From: Gemmatirosa kalamazoonensis
GTDB taxonomy: Bacteria > Gemmatimonadota > Gemmatimonadetes > Gemmatimonadales > Gemmatimonadaceae
Reading direction: 5' to 3'
Length of the DNA stretch: 64,000 bases
Assembly: GCF_000522985.1 (NCBI RefSeq)
Contig: NZ_CP007130.1
Location: forward strand, 372,001-436,000
Part shown: positions 41,707 through 50,855 of the stretch, in pieces
Layout of the letters: each line of letters begins with the position of its first letter
Numbering within the stretch: the stretch's first letter is position 1
Position numbers and translations under genes: made by a program
The notes under the pieces: generated by a model
Database searches by the model: none
Seen by the model: the letters and a program-made list of their open reading frames with translations, nothing else
What the model was told of the DNA's origin: nothing

Positions 41707-44700
41707 GTGTCCGACGCCGCCGCCGCTACACCCTCCGCGCCGACCGCGCCCGCCGTCCCGCACAACGTTCCGCCCGCCCTCTCGTCGTTCGTCGGACGCG
41801 CCCGCGAGCGCGCCGACCTCGCCCGCGCGCTCGGCGGCGCGGGTGGCACGCGGCTGGTGACCATCACGGGGCCCGGCGGCGCCGGGAAGACCCGGCTGGC
41901 GCGCGAGGTGGCCGCGGCCGGCGCGGCGTCGCGCGACGACGGGCGGCCGCCGTTTCCCGGCGGCGTCTGGTGGGTGGAGCTCGCGCCGGTCTCCGACCCA
42001 TCGGCCGTGGCGCCGGCCATCGGTGACGCGCTCGGCGTGCGTCCCGCGCCCGGGCGCGACGTGCTCGACGCGGTGGCCGAGGTGCTGCGCGGCGTCGGCC
42101 CGGCGTCGAGCGGCGACGACGGCCCGCGCACGCTGCTCGTGCTCGACAACTGCGAGCACGTGGTGGAGGCGGCGGCCATGCTCGTCGAGCGGCTGCTGCG
42201 CGCGGTGCCGTCGCTCGCCATGCTGGCGACGAGCCGCGAGGCGCTCGCGGTGGAGGGCGAGCAGGTGCGGGTGCTGCCGCCGCTCGCCTCGCCGCCGACG
42301 ACGACGCCCACCGCGGCGGCGATCGCGCACTACGAGGCGGTGCGGCTGTTCGTCGAGCGCGCGCAGGCGGCGAGCCCCGCGTTCGCGCTCAGCGACGCGA
42401 GCGCCCCCGCCGTCGCCACGATCACGGCGCGGCTCGACGGCCTGCCGCTCGCGCTCGAGCTGGCGGCGGCGAGCGTCGGCGCGTTAGGCGTGGAGCAGGT
42501 CGCGGCGCGGCTCGACGACGCCTTCCGACTGCTCACGCGCGGCCGCCGCACCGCGCTGCCGCGCCACCGCACGCTGCAGGCGCTGCTCGACTGGAGCTAC
42601 GAGCTGCTGCGGCCGGCGGAGCGCGCGCTGCTGGCGCGGCTCGCCGTGTTCCGCGGGCCGTTCACCGCGGACGCGGTGGAGGCCGTGGGCGCCGCCGGCC
42701 ACGGCGACGCGATCCCCGACGGCGCGGCGGCGGTGGCCGCGTTGGGCCGGCTCGTCGAGCAGTCGCTCGTCGAGGCGCGCGACCACCACGGCGAGACGCG
42801 CTTTCGCCTGCTCGAGACGGTGAAGCAGTACGGCCTCGATCGACTCGGCGCCGACCCGGACGAGGCGCGGCGCACGCACGCCCGCCACGCGCGCTGGGTG
42901 GAGGCGCTCGCCTCCGCCGCCGCGCCGGCGACGTGGAGCGCTGCGCGCGGTCGAACGGTCGCGCGTCTCGCCCGCGACGTCGACGAGATCCGCGGGGCGC
43001 TCGACTGGGCGTTAGGCGCGGAGCCGATGCTCGCCGCGCGCATCGTCGGTGCGCTCGCGTGGTTCTGGATCTCCGGCGTGTCGTGGCAGGACGCGCGCGG
43101 CCGCGTGGAGGCGGCGCTCGCCGCCGCCGACGCCGAAGGCGTGTCCGACGCGGCGCGTTCCCCGGCCGATCAGCGCGCGCTCGCCGAGCTGCTGTTCCCG
43201 CTCTCCGCGCTGCAATGGTTCGCCGGCGAGAGCGCGCCGATGCTGCGCACCGCCGAGCGCGCCGAGACGCTGTGGAGCGCCGTCGCTGCCGGCGGCACCG
43301 ACGACGCGCTGCGCGCTGCCCGCGGGCGCGCGATGATGCGCCAGCAGAGGGGGCTCGCGCTCGCCGCGCTCGGCCGCGTGGACGAGAGCCGGCGCGCCGC
43401 GGACGACGCGGTGTGCATCGCCGGCGAGTCGGGCGACGCGTGGCTCGACGCCGTGATGCGCTGCCGCCGTCCGTACATCGGCCGGCTCGGCGGCGCGTAC
43501 GATCGCGCGCCGGCCGAGTACGCGGACGCGATCGCGCGGCTGCGCGCGGTCGGCGAGACGTGGCTGCTCTCGCGCAGCCTCTACGAGAAGGGAGAGATGG
43601 AGCTCGCCGCGGAGGATCTCGCCGCCGCCGCCGCGTCGATGCGCGAGAGCGTCGCCGTGCTGCACGACGAGCCCGATGCATGGTTCCTGTCGTGCGCGCT
43701 CGACACGCTGGCGACGATCGCCGTGACCTCGTCGAGCGCCGCGCGCGGCAACGCGGCGGCCGCCCGTCTCCTCGGCGCGGCCGCGGAGCTGCGCGCGCGC
43801 TGCGGCGCCGAGGTGATCGAGGCCGAGCGCGGGCGGCACGCCGCGACCGTCGCCCAGGTGCGCGCGACGCTGCCGCGCGCGACGTTCGATGCGGAGTGGG
43901 CCGCCGGCGCCGCGCTCGACCTCGACGGGCTGTTCGCCCTCGCGCGCGATGCCGACGTGCTCGATGCCGACGTGACCGGCGCCGAGCGGAGCGTGCGCGC
44001 GCCGGAGGCCGCGCCGCCCGCCGCGTCAGGCCCCGCGTCGCCGGCCGTCGCGCCGCTCGCCGTCCGGGTGCTCGGCCCGCTCGTCGTGGCGCGCGACGGC
44101 GTGCCGTTAGGCGCCGGCGAGCTGCCCGGCGGCAAGGTGAGCGAGCTGCTGCTGTACCTCGTGTGCCACCCCGAGGGACGCACGAAGGAGGAGATCGGCC
44201 TCGCGCTGTGGCCCGACGCCTCCGCGGCGCAGGTGCGCGGCGTCTTCCACGTCACGCTGCACCGCCTGCGGCGCGCGATCGGCGGCGAGCGCGGATGGGT
44301 GACGGTCGTCGACGGCCGGTACGCGCTCGCACGCGAGCCCGCGCCCGGCGTCCGCCTCGCGTGCGACGTCGACGACCTGCTCGCCGCCGCCGACGCGCTC
44401 GCCCGCGCCGAGCGTCGGCAGCAGGCGCTCGACGCGGCGGCGCTCGCCGACGCGGAGCGCGCGCTCGGCGTCGGCGCGGACGGCGGCCCGCGCGGCGATC
44501 TCGCGCCCGGTCTCGCGCTCGGCGACTGGATCGTCGAGCACCAGGACCGCGTGCGAGCGGCGTGGGCCGACGGCGTGCAGGCGCTCGGACGGCAGCACGC
44601 ACGCGTCGGGCGGGCCGCCGAGGGCGCGCGCGTGCTCGGCGCGCTCGTGACGCGTGAGCCGCTGCGCGAGAGCGCGCACCGGGAGCTGATGGTGCTGTGG

Positions 44701-44829
44701 GCGGCGTCGGGCGAGCGGGCGCGCGCGCTCGCGCACTACGACGCGCTCGTCACGCTGCTGCGGCGCGAGGTCGGCGTGCCGCCGTCGCGCGACACGCAGG
44801 GGATCGCGGAGCGCATCCGGCTCGGGTAG
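41707..44829 (+). CDS. NB-ARC/TPR regulator with C-terminal SARP (OmpR wing plus BTAD) domain
   Basis: A 1040-residue protein. N-terminal STAND ATPase: P-loop TITGPGGAGKTRL (55-62), Walker B-like LLVLDNCEH, sensor ATSREAL and the GLPLALELAAA motif. A helical repeat region (about 330-740) follows. The C-terminal section (about 783-1040) is an OmpR-type winged helix (LPGGKVSELLLYLVCHPEGR, ALWPDASAAQVRGVFHVTLH) followed by a bacterial transcriptional activator domain (QDRVRAAWADGVQALGRQHA, ending LRREVGVPPSRDTQ). In AfsR/SARP proteins the DNA-binding part is normally N-terminal; here it is C-terminal. Start GTG at 41707. Four motif copies are inside. Confidence 0.88.
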   Translation: MSDAAAATPSAPTAPAVPHNVPPALSSFVGRARERADLARALGGAGGTRLVTITGPGGAGKTRLAREVAAAGAASRDDGRPPFPGGVWWVELAPVSDPSAVAPAIGDALGVRPAPGRDVLDAVAEVLRGVGPASSGDDGPRTLLVLDNCEHVVEAAAMLVERLLRAVPSLAMLATSREALAVEGEQVRVLPPLASPPTTTPTAAAIAHYEAVRLFVERAQAASPAFALSDASAPAVATITARLDGLPLALELAAASVGALGVEQVAARLDDAFRLLTRGRRTALPRHRTLQALLDWSYELLRPAERALLARLAVFRGPFTADAVEAVGAAGHGDAIPDGAAAVAALGRLVEQSLVEARDHHGETRFRLLETVKQYGLDRLGADPDEARRTHARHARWVEALASAAAPATWSAARGRTVARLARDVDEIRGALDWALGAEPMLAARIVGALAWFWISGVSWQDARGRVEAALAAADAEGVSDAARSPADQRALAELLFPLSALQWFAGESAPMLRTAERAETLWSAVAAGGTDDALRAARGRAMMRQQRGLALAALGRVDESRRAADDAVCIAGESGDAWLDAVMRCRRPYIGRLGGAYDRAPAEYADAIARLRAVGETWLLSRSLYEKGEMELAAEDLAAAAASMRESVAVLHDEPDAWFLSCALDTLATIAVTSSSAARGNAAAARLLGAAAELRARCGAEVIEAERGRHAATVAQVRATLPRATFDAEWAAGAALDLDGLFALARDADVLDADVTGAERSVRAPEAAPPAASGPASPAVAPLAVRVLGPLVVARDGVPLGAGELPGGKVSELLLYLVCHPEGRTKEEIGLALWPDASAAQVRGVFHVTLHRLRRAIGGERGWVTVVDGRYALAREPAPGVRLACDVDDLLAAADALARAERRQQALDAAALADAERALGVGADGGPRGDLAPGLALGDWIVEHQDRVRAAWADGVQALGRQHARVGRAAEGARVLGALVTREPLRESAHRELMVLWAASGERARALAHYDALVTLLRREVGVPPSRDTQGIAERIRLG

Positions 44830-44834
44830 GACGG

Positions 44835-45557
44835 TCACCGCACCATCCACGCGGCGACGCGGTGCCACCACGCGCTCGTGCCGATCGCGACGCGGAGCGG
44901 CAGCGACAGGAACACGAGCGGCGCGCCCCACCGGTAGACGCGGTGCACTCGACCCATGACCAGCCGATCGTGGATCGGTCCCGCGGCGAGGAGCGCCGCC
45001 AGCAGCAGGAATCCCAGCGGGATGTGCCGCTGCACGACCGGGATGCGTACGATCCCCGGCCACGTGAGGCTGATCGTGCCGAGCAGCATCAGCCGCTTGT
45101 GCGTCTCGCGCCGGTAGCGGAAGTGGAGCGCCGCCGCGGTGAACCCGCCGAACAGCGCGATGTCCCCGAGCGGCACGATCATGAACGCGAGCCCGTCGGG
45201 GAACGCGCCGAACGTACGGTTGCGCCGCGCGCCGTCGAGCGACGCGAGCACGCCGAGCACGAGCATCGCCGCGGCGAGCGCGCCGCCGGCGACGCCGAGC
45301 CGGCGGTGCAGGTCCACCCGATGCGCGGCGACGAGCGACGTCTGGGCGAGCAGCAGCACCAGCCACCCGGTGAACACCGCGCCGTGCACGTGCGCGATGG
45401 TCGGGATCGGTGGTGCGGCGGTGAGCGCCCGCAGGTAATAGCTCGGCGCGAACCCGACGAAGACGACGACCATCGCCGCCGCCGTCATGCCGACGTAGAA
45501 TCGTCGCGTGCGTCGCGCCTCGGCCGGCGCCGCGACCCGCATCGTGTCCGTCGTCAT
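44835..45557 (-). CDS. Multi-pass membrane protein (DUF2306-like layout), unknown
   Basis: A 240-residue protein with about seven hydrophobic segments (FYVGMTAAAMVVVFVGFAPS, AHVHGAVFTGWLVLLLAQTS, RLGVAGGALAAAMLVLGVLA, FMIVPLGDIALFGGFTAAAL, LGFLLLAALLAAGPIHD and others). Conserved-looking His residues lie in IAHVHGAVF, RVDLHRRLG and RRETHKRLML, which recalls heme- or metal-binding membrane proteins. GGAG precedes the ATG at 45557. It is convergent with the SARP gene (5-bp gap) and divergent from the PD40 gene. Confidence 0.75.
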   Translation of the reverse strand: MTTDTMRVAAPAEARRTRRFYVGMTAAAMVVVFVGFAPSYYLRALTAAPPIPTIAHVHGAVFTGWLVLLLAQTSLVAAHRVDLHRRLGVAGGALAAAMLVLGVLASLDGARRNRTFGAFPDGLAFMIVPLGDIALFGGFTAAALHFRYRRETHKRLMLLGTISLTWPGIVRIPVVQRHIPLGFLLLAALLAAGPIHDRLVMGRVHRVYRWGAPLVFLSLPLRVAIGTSAWWHRVAAWMVR

Positions 45558-45654
45558 CGCTGGCTCCATGTTCGTGTCGCGCACAGCGTCGGCCGGCGAC
45601 GCGGGTGCGACAAGCACCGAACCGCACGCGTACCGCACCACGCAGGTACCGCAC

Positions 45655-47847
45655 GTGCCCGACACGCCCGCACCCGACCGCGAGGAGATCCTGGCGCAGC
45701 TCGACCGCGTCCTGGCGAGCGCGGGCTTCCGCCGCGCCGACCGGTCGAGCGCGCTGCTGCGCTTCGTCGTGGAGCGCGCGCTCGACGGCGACGACGAGCG
45801 GCTGAAGGAGTACACGCTCGGCGCCGAGGCGCTCGGCCGCGGCGTCGCGTTCGACCCGCGCACCGACCCGATCGTGCGCGCGGAGGCGTCGCGGCTGCGC
45901 GAGCGCCTGGCCCGCTACTACGCCGCCGACGGCGCCGACGACCCGGTCGTGATCGCGCTGCCGAAGGGGAGCTACGTGCCCCGCTTCGCCCCGCGCGGCG
46001 ACGCGATGACCACGACGACGGCGGGGAGACGCGTCGGGCCGCCGGACCGCGTGGTGTGGGGCGTGGCCGGCGCGGCGCTCGCGTTGAGCATCGTGGCCGC
46101 CGTCGCGTGGACGCGCGCGACGCGAGTGCGCGACATGGACGGCACACCTCTGCGGCTGGAGGTCGAGCTCCGTTCCGACGGCGTGCTCGGATCCGAGGTC
46201 GGCCCCGACGTCGCGGTCGCGCGCGACGGCACGCGACTCGTGTTCGTGGCGCGCGACAGCGCGGGGCTCGCGCACCTGTACACGCGGCGGCTCGACGAGA
46301 GCGCCGTCGCCAGGCTGGCGGGCACCGACGGCGCGCGCGTGCCGTTCCTGTCGCCCGACGGCCGGTGGGTGGGGTTCTTCGCCGACGGCGCGCTGAAGAA
46401 GACGCCGACCGACGGCGGCTCGCCGGTGGTGCTGTGCGAGGCGACCGACGTGCTGGGCGCCGCGTGGGGCGACGACGGCACGATCGTGGCCGCGCTCAAC
46501 CCCACGGGCGGGCTGTGGCGGGTCCCCGAAGCGGGCGGCGCACCACGCGTGCTCGTCGACCTCTCGGCGGAGCACGCGCAGCCCGTGTGGCCGCAGATCC
46601 TGCCCGGCGGCGCGGTGCTCTACACGCGCCACACGCGCATCGACACCGACCGCGCCGACGTGGAGGTGTACGACCCGCGCACCGGCACTCGGCGGCGCGT
46701 GGTCCGCGGCGGCACGTACGCGCGCTGGCTGCCTAACGGCTATCTCGCGTACGTGAACCAGGGCACGCTGTACGCCGCGTCGTTCGACGTCGCCCGCCTT
46801 GCCGTCACCGGCACGGCGGTGCCAGTGCTCGACGACGTGGCATACTCGCGCGCGTTCGGCTATGCGCAGCTCGACGTGTCGCCGGCGGGCGGCGGCACGC
46901 TCGTCTACCGGCGCAGCGCGGCGAGCGGGCGGTTCGTCGTCGCGTGGATCGACCGCGCGGGACGCGTGTCGCCGCTGCTCGACCGGCCGGGGCGCTACGC
47001 GTGGCCGGCGCTGTCGCGCGACGGCCGGCGGCTCGCGGTGACCTCGATGGACGCGGGCCAGGGGGCGATCCTCGTGCACGACGCGGCGAGCGGCGAGACC
47101 CGGCGCCTCACGGGAGCGGCCGCGGAGCACGGCGGCCTGCTGTGGTGGTCCGACGCGACGCTGCTCGTGGGCGGCCGCGGCGGCATCGCGTCGCTGCGCG
47201 TCGACCGCGCGGAAGCGCCTCGTGTGCTGCTGCCGGTGAGCGACGTCGCCGTCCCGTGGTCCGTCGCGCCGGGCGGCAGGCTGCTCGCGTACTACGCACT
47301 GCATCCCGGCACGGGCTTCGACCTGTGGACGGCGCCGCTCGGCGGCGACTCGGCGCGCGCCGCGTTAGGCACCCCGACCTCGCTCCTGCGCACGTCGGCA
47401 TTCGAGGTGTACCCGGCGATCTCGCCCGACGGCCGGTGGCTCGCCTACGGCTCGAACGAGTCGGGCGCGTGGGAGATCCACGTGCGGCGGATGGGCGGCG
47501 GGGCCTCGGTGCGCGTGTCGCCGACCGGCGGACGCGTTCCGCGCTGGTCGCCGAACGGCCGCGAGCTGCTCTACCAGACCGAGGACCAGCGTGTGTTCGT
47601 GACTACGTTCCATGTGCGCGGCGCCACGTTCACCGTCGACCCGCCGCGGCCGTGGGGCGGCTCGGGCGCGCCGCCGTTAGGCGACACGGGCGTGCTGCCA
47701 GGCTTCGACGTCGCGCCCGACGGCGAGCGCATCGCCGCGCTGCTGCCGGCCGCGGCCCCCGCGGAGCGGCAGTCGCCCGACCACGTGACGATGGTGCTGA
47801 ACTTCCTCGGTGCGGTGCGGCGCCGTGTCGACGGCGCCCGTCGGTAG
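45655..47847 (+). CDS. Membrane-anchored PD40/TolB-like beta-propeller protein with an acidobacterial-type N-terminal domain
   Basis: About 730 residues. Residues about 9-110 form a compact domain (EEILAQLDRVLASAGFRRAD, LLRFVVERALDGDDERLKEY, then AFDPRTDPIVRAEASRLRER and VVIALPKGSYVPRF) that in related genomes precedes TPR or PD40 regions. A membrane segment follows at about 130-152 (VWGVAGAALALSIVAAVAWT), then WD40-like/PD40 repeats (FLSPDGRWVGFF, AISPDGRWLAYGSNESG, DVAPDGERIAAL). The start is uncertain: GTG at 45655 or ATG at 45568; the longer form leaves almost no promoter for the divergent neighbour. Three motif copies are inside. Confidence 0.8.
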   Translation: MPDTPAPDREEILAQLDRVLASAGFRRADRSSALLRFVVERALDGDDERLKEYTLGAEALGRGVAFDPRTDPIVRAEASRLRERLARYYAADGADDPVVIALPKGSYVPRFAPRGDAMTTTTAGRRVGPPDRVVWGVAGAALALSIVAAVAWTRATRVRDMDGTPLRLEVELRSDGVLGSEVGPDVAVARDGTRLVFVARDSAGLAHLYTRRLDESAVARLAGTDGARVPFLSPDGRWVGFFADGALKKTPTDGGSPVVLCEATDVLGAAWGDDGTIVAALNPTGGLWRVPEAGGAPRVLVDLSAEHAQPVWPQILPGGAVLYTRHTRIDTDRADVEVYDPRTGTRRRVVRGGTYARWLPNGYLAYVNQGTLYAASFDVARLAVTGTAVPVLDDVAYSRAFGYAQLDVSPAGGGTLVYRRSAASGRFVVAWIDRAGRVSPLLDRPGRYAWPALSRDGRRLAVTSMDAGQGAILVHDAASGETRRLTGAAAEHGGLLWWSDATLLVGGRGGIASLRVDRAEAPRVLLPVSDVAVPWSVAPGGRLLAYYALHPGTGFDLWTAPLGGDSARAALGTPTSLLRTSAFEVYPAISPDGRWLAYGSNESGAWEIHVRRMGGGASVRVSPTGGRVPRWSPNGRELLYQTEDQRVFVTTFHVRGATFTVDPPRPWGGSGAPPLGDTGVLPGFDVAPDGERIAALLPAAAPAERQSPDHVTMVLNFLGAVRRRVDGARR

Positions 47848-47863
47848 ATCCAGGGAGGACGAG

Positions 47864-49132
47864 ATGCACAACATACTGGTGCTCGGCGGCGGCTTCGGCG
47901 GCGTGACGGCGGCGCGCCACCTCGAGCGCCTCCTCGGCGCGCGCGACGACGTCACGATCACGCTCGTGAGCCGCGAGAACTACTTCGTGCTCACGCCGCT
48001 CCTGTTCGAGGCGTGCTCCGGCACGCTCGAGCTGCGGCACTGCGCGCAGCCCATCCGCCCCGCCCTGCGCCGCGCGCGCTTCGTCGAGGCGACCGTCGAG
48101 GAGGTCGACGTGGAGCGGCGGGTGGTGCGCGCGACCGCGGCGGGCGGCGCCATGCACGAATTCCCGTACGACGACCTCGTGGTCGCGTTGGGCGGCACGA
48201 CGAACATGTCGCTGATCCCCGGCTCCGCGCACGCGCTCACGTTCAAGTCCATGGCGGACGCGCTCGTGCTGCGGAATCATCTCATCGAGCGGTTCGAGCG
48301 GGCCGACGCGGCGGCCGATCCCACCGACCGACGACGGTGCCTGACCGTCGTCGTCATCGGCGGAGGGCTCGTCGGCGTCGAGCTGCTCGGCGAGCTGACG
48401 GCGTTCGCCGACGAGGTGCTCCGCTACTACCCGCGCATCCCGCGCGACGACGTGCGGTTCCACCTGTACGAGGCGGGGCCGCGCATCCTCCCCGAGCTCG
48501 ACGCGAAGCTCGCCGACGTCGCCGTGCGCGTGCTGCGGAAGCGCGGCGCCGAGCTGCGGAGCGGGACACCCGTGCGCGCGATCGAGCCGGGCCGCGTGCT
48601 GCTCGCGGACGGGCCGATCGACGCCGGCACCGTGGTACTCGCGGCGGGCATCGTGCCTAACGGCGCGGCGCTCGGCATCCCGGTCGACCACGACGCGCGC
48701 GGGCGGATCGCGGTCGAGGCGACGATGCGGAGTCGGAGCCACCCGAACGTGTGGGCGCTCGGCGACTGCGCCGCGATCACCGGGCCCGACGGCCGCCCGT
48801 ACCCGCAGCTCGCACAGTTCGCGACGCGCGAGGCGAAGCAGCTCGCCCGCAACGTGGTCGCCGCCATCGACGGACGGGCACCCATGCCGTTCCACTTCCG
48901 GTCGCTCGGGACGATGGCGTCGTTAGGCGGCACGCGCGCCGTCGCGCAGCTCATGGGCGTGCGGCTCACCGGCTTTCCCGCGTGGTGGTTCCGGCGGACG
49001 TACTACCTGTTCCAGATGCCGCGCTGGGACCGCCGCCTGCGCATGATCCTCGACTGGACGATCGCGCTGTTCTTCCGGCCCGACGTCACGCGGGTCGACG
49101 TCGCGCCGCTCGGGTCGGCGGCGACGGTGTAG
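47864..49132 (+). CDS. Type II NADH dehydrogenase-like FAD/NAD oxidoreductase
   Basis: A 422-residue flavoprotein: FAD-binding ILVLGGGFGGVTAARHLE at 4-21, catalytic-region ENYFVLTPLLFEACSGTLEL, NADH-binding VVVIGGGLVGVELLGEL near 163, the second FAD contact HPNVWALGDCAAI and a hydrophobic/basic C-terminal tail (FPAWWFRRTYYLFQMPRWDR) suited to peripheral membrane binding. It should pass electrons from NADH to quinone without proton pumping. GGGAGG precedes the ATG at 47864, 16 bases after the PD40 gene. Two motif copies lie inside. Confidence 0.9.
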   Translation: MHNILVLGGGFGGVTAARHLERLLGARDDVTITLVSRENYFVLTPLLFEACSGTLELRHCAQPIRPALRRARFVEATVEEVDVERRVVRATAAGGAMHEFPYDDLVVALGGTTNMSLIPGSAHALTFKSMADALVLRNHLIERFERADAAADPTDRRRCLTVVVIGGGLVGVELLGELTAFADEVLRYYPRIPRDDVRFHLYEAGPRILPELDAKLADVAVRVLRKRGAELRSGTPVRAIEPGRVLLADGPIDAGTVVLAAGIVPNGAALGIPVDHDARGRIAVEATMRSRSHPNVWALGDCAAITGPDGRPYPQLAQFATREAKQLARNVVAAIDGRAPMPFHFRSLGTMASLGGTRAVAQLMGVRLTGFPAWWFRRTYYLFQMPRWDRRLRMILDWTIALFFRPDVTRVDVAPLGSAATV

Positions 49133-49174
49133 ACTTAGGCAGCACCACACCACCACAACCGTCTGCAATCGAGC

Positions 49175-49657
49175 ATGGAGTCGATGATGAACCGTCCGGA
49201 GATGAGCTCCGAGACCGGGATGGCGATCCCCACCGTCCGCGGCATGCTGCGCCTGTTCGGGCGCGCGTTCCTGCTGCGGTGCCCCCACTGCGGCAAGGGG
49301 CCGGTGCTCCAGAGCTGGATGAAGCTGCGCGTGAAGTGCGGCACGTGCGGGCTCAGGCTTCAGCGCGGCGAGCACGACACCGTGATGGGCTTCGCGTTCA
49401 TCCTGTTCGCGCTCGTCGGGCTGTTCTCGTACGCCGTCCTCGTGGTCACGCTGCTCGTGACGCGCACGACCCCCTGGGACCTGCTGCAGAACGGGCTCCC
49501 GGTGCTGGTGATCGTGGAGCTGTTCGCGTTCTTCCCGTTCGCGAAGCTGCTGTGGCTCGCGTTCGACCTCGCGCTGCGGCCGGTCACGCCGTCGGAGCTC
49601 GAGTGGCACCGCAGCGCCACGCAGCAGTTCGAGACCGAGCGCGACGCGCCGCGCTGA
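49175..49657 (+). CDS. DUF983 zinc-ribbon membrane protein
   Basis: A 160-residue protein. An N-terminal zinc ribbon, CPHCGKG and CGTCGLRL, is followed by two hydrophobic segments (FAFILFALVGLFSYAVLVVT and LVIVELFAFFPFAKLLWLAF), the layout of DUF983, a family sometimes linked to cytochrome oxidase loci. The start is ATG at 49175; ATGs at 49184 and 49187 are alternatives. It converges on the chemosensory operon with a 17-bp gap. Confidence 0.87.
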   Translation: MESMMNRPEMSSETGMAIPTVRGMLRLFGRAFLLRCPHCGKGPVLQSWMKLRVKCGTCGLRLQRGEHDTVMGFAFILFALVGLFSYAVLVVTLLVTRTTPWDLLQNGLPVLVIVELFAFFPFAKLLWLAFDLALRPVTPSELEWHRSATQQFETERDAPR

Positions 49658-49674
49658 GCGCTCGCCGAGCGGCG

Positions 49675-50853
49675 CTATCCCTCCGCCGCCCGCACGCCGA
49701 CGTTCCGCGGCAGCCACAGCGTGAACGTCGTGCCCTGCCCCGCGGCACTCTCGACACTGAGGTCGCCGTCGAGCAGACGCGCGAGCCGCCGGCTCACCGG
49801 CAGCCCCAGCCCGGTGCCGCCCTTCACGCGCGTGAGCGACTGATCGATCTGCGTGAACGGATCGAAGATGCGCTCGAGGTTCTCGCGAACGATGCCGGGG
49901 CCCGTGTCGCGCACGCGGAACACGACGCGGTCGCTCGTCGCCTCGACGTCGAGCGTGACCTGGCCGGCGTCCGTGAACTTCAGCGCGTTGCCGAGCAGGT
50001 TGATCAGGATCTGCCGCAGCTTCGTCGGATCGGTGCCGAGCGTGACCCCCTCGGCGGCCTGGTTCACGACGAGCGCGAGCCCCTTCTGCAGCGCCTGCGG
50101 CACGAACAGCTCGCCCACGCTCTCGACGAGCGGCGCGACGTCCACGACCACCGGGTGGATCTCCTCCTTGCCCGCGTCGACGCGCGAGAACGTGAGGATC
50201 TCCTCGATGATGCTGATGAGGTGCCGCGCGGCCGCCTTCACCCGGCTGAGATAGGTCTTCTGGAGCGGCTCGACCGGGCCGACCATCTCGCCCTCGAGCA
50301 GCTCCATGTACCCGACCACCGCGGAGAGGGGCGTGCGCAGCTCGTGGCTCATCGACGCGAGGAACTCGCTCTTCGCGCGGCTCGCCGTCTCCGCCCGCTG
50401 CAGCGCGTCGCGCAGCTCCTCCTCGCGCGCCACGCGCTCCGTGACGTCCTGCACGAGCACGAACACGCCGTCGACGCGCGCATCGCGCAGCAGCGGCACG
50501 ATGCGCGCGCTCTGCTGCATGTGCTCGAAGTCGTGGTGGCCCGGCGGCGACGGCAGCGGCAGGAAGTAGCGGTGGAACCGGTGCGCCCAGACGGTCGTCA
50601 CGCCGACGAGCGCTCGGCGCAGCGCGGCCTCCGCGGGCGTGTCGCGCAACCCCGGGAACACGTCGAGCAGCGGCCGGTCGACGACGTCCGCCGCGACCGC
50701 ACCGCTGGCCGCGGCGAGCCAGCGATTCCACCCGCGGACGACGAGGTCGCAGTCGAGCGTGAGGATCCCGAGCTCGAGCACCTCGCCCAGCTCGGAGAGC
50801 AGCGGGAGTGCTTCGGCGCCTAACGATGTGAGCGGCGACTCCTGCAGCGGCAC
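49675..50853 (-). CDS. PAS-domain sensor histidine kinase, last gene of the chemosensory operon
   Basis: A 392-residue cytoplasmic kinase. PAS domain about 25-143 (LGILTLDCDLVVRGWNRWLA, FHRYFLPLPSPPGHHDFEHM, VFVLVQDVTERV), HisKA with His170 (SMSHELRTPLSAVVGY) and ATPase with NLLGNALKF, RDTGPGIV and GGTGLGLPVS. The start is GTG at 50853 because GGAGG lies seven bases upstream; GTG at 50859 overlaps the cheC stop but is too close to that site. The PAS domain is clearly related to the one in the HEAT-repeat protein of the same operon. No receiver of its own: the operon's CheY proteins are possible partners. Confidence 0.93.
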   Translation of the reverse strand: MPLQESPLTSLGAEALPLLSELGEVLELGILTLDCDLVVRGWNRWLAAASGAVAADVVDRPLLDVFPGLRDTPAEAALRRALVGVTTVWAHRFHRYFLPLPSPPGHHDFEHMQQSARIVPLLRDARVDGVFVLVQDVTERVAREEELRDALQRAETASRAKSEFLASMSHELRTPLSAVVGYMELLEGEMVGPVEPLQKTYLSRVKAAARHLISIIEEILTFSRVDAGKEEIHPVVVDVAPLVESVGELFVPQALQKGLALVVNQAAEGVTLGTDPTKLRQILINLLGNALKFTDAGQVTLDVEATSDRVVFRVRDTGPGIVRENLERIFDPFTQIDQSLTRVKGGTGLGLPVSRRLARLLDGDLSVESAAGQGTTFTLWLPRNVGVRAAEG

Positions 50854-50855
50854 CG

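Noticed and set aside
49658-49674. Terminator between DUF983 and the chemosensory operon
   Set aside because: The 17-bp gap is GC-rich but gives no stable perfect hairpin.
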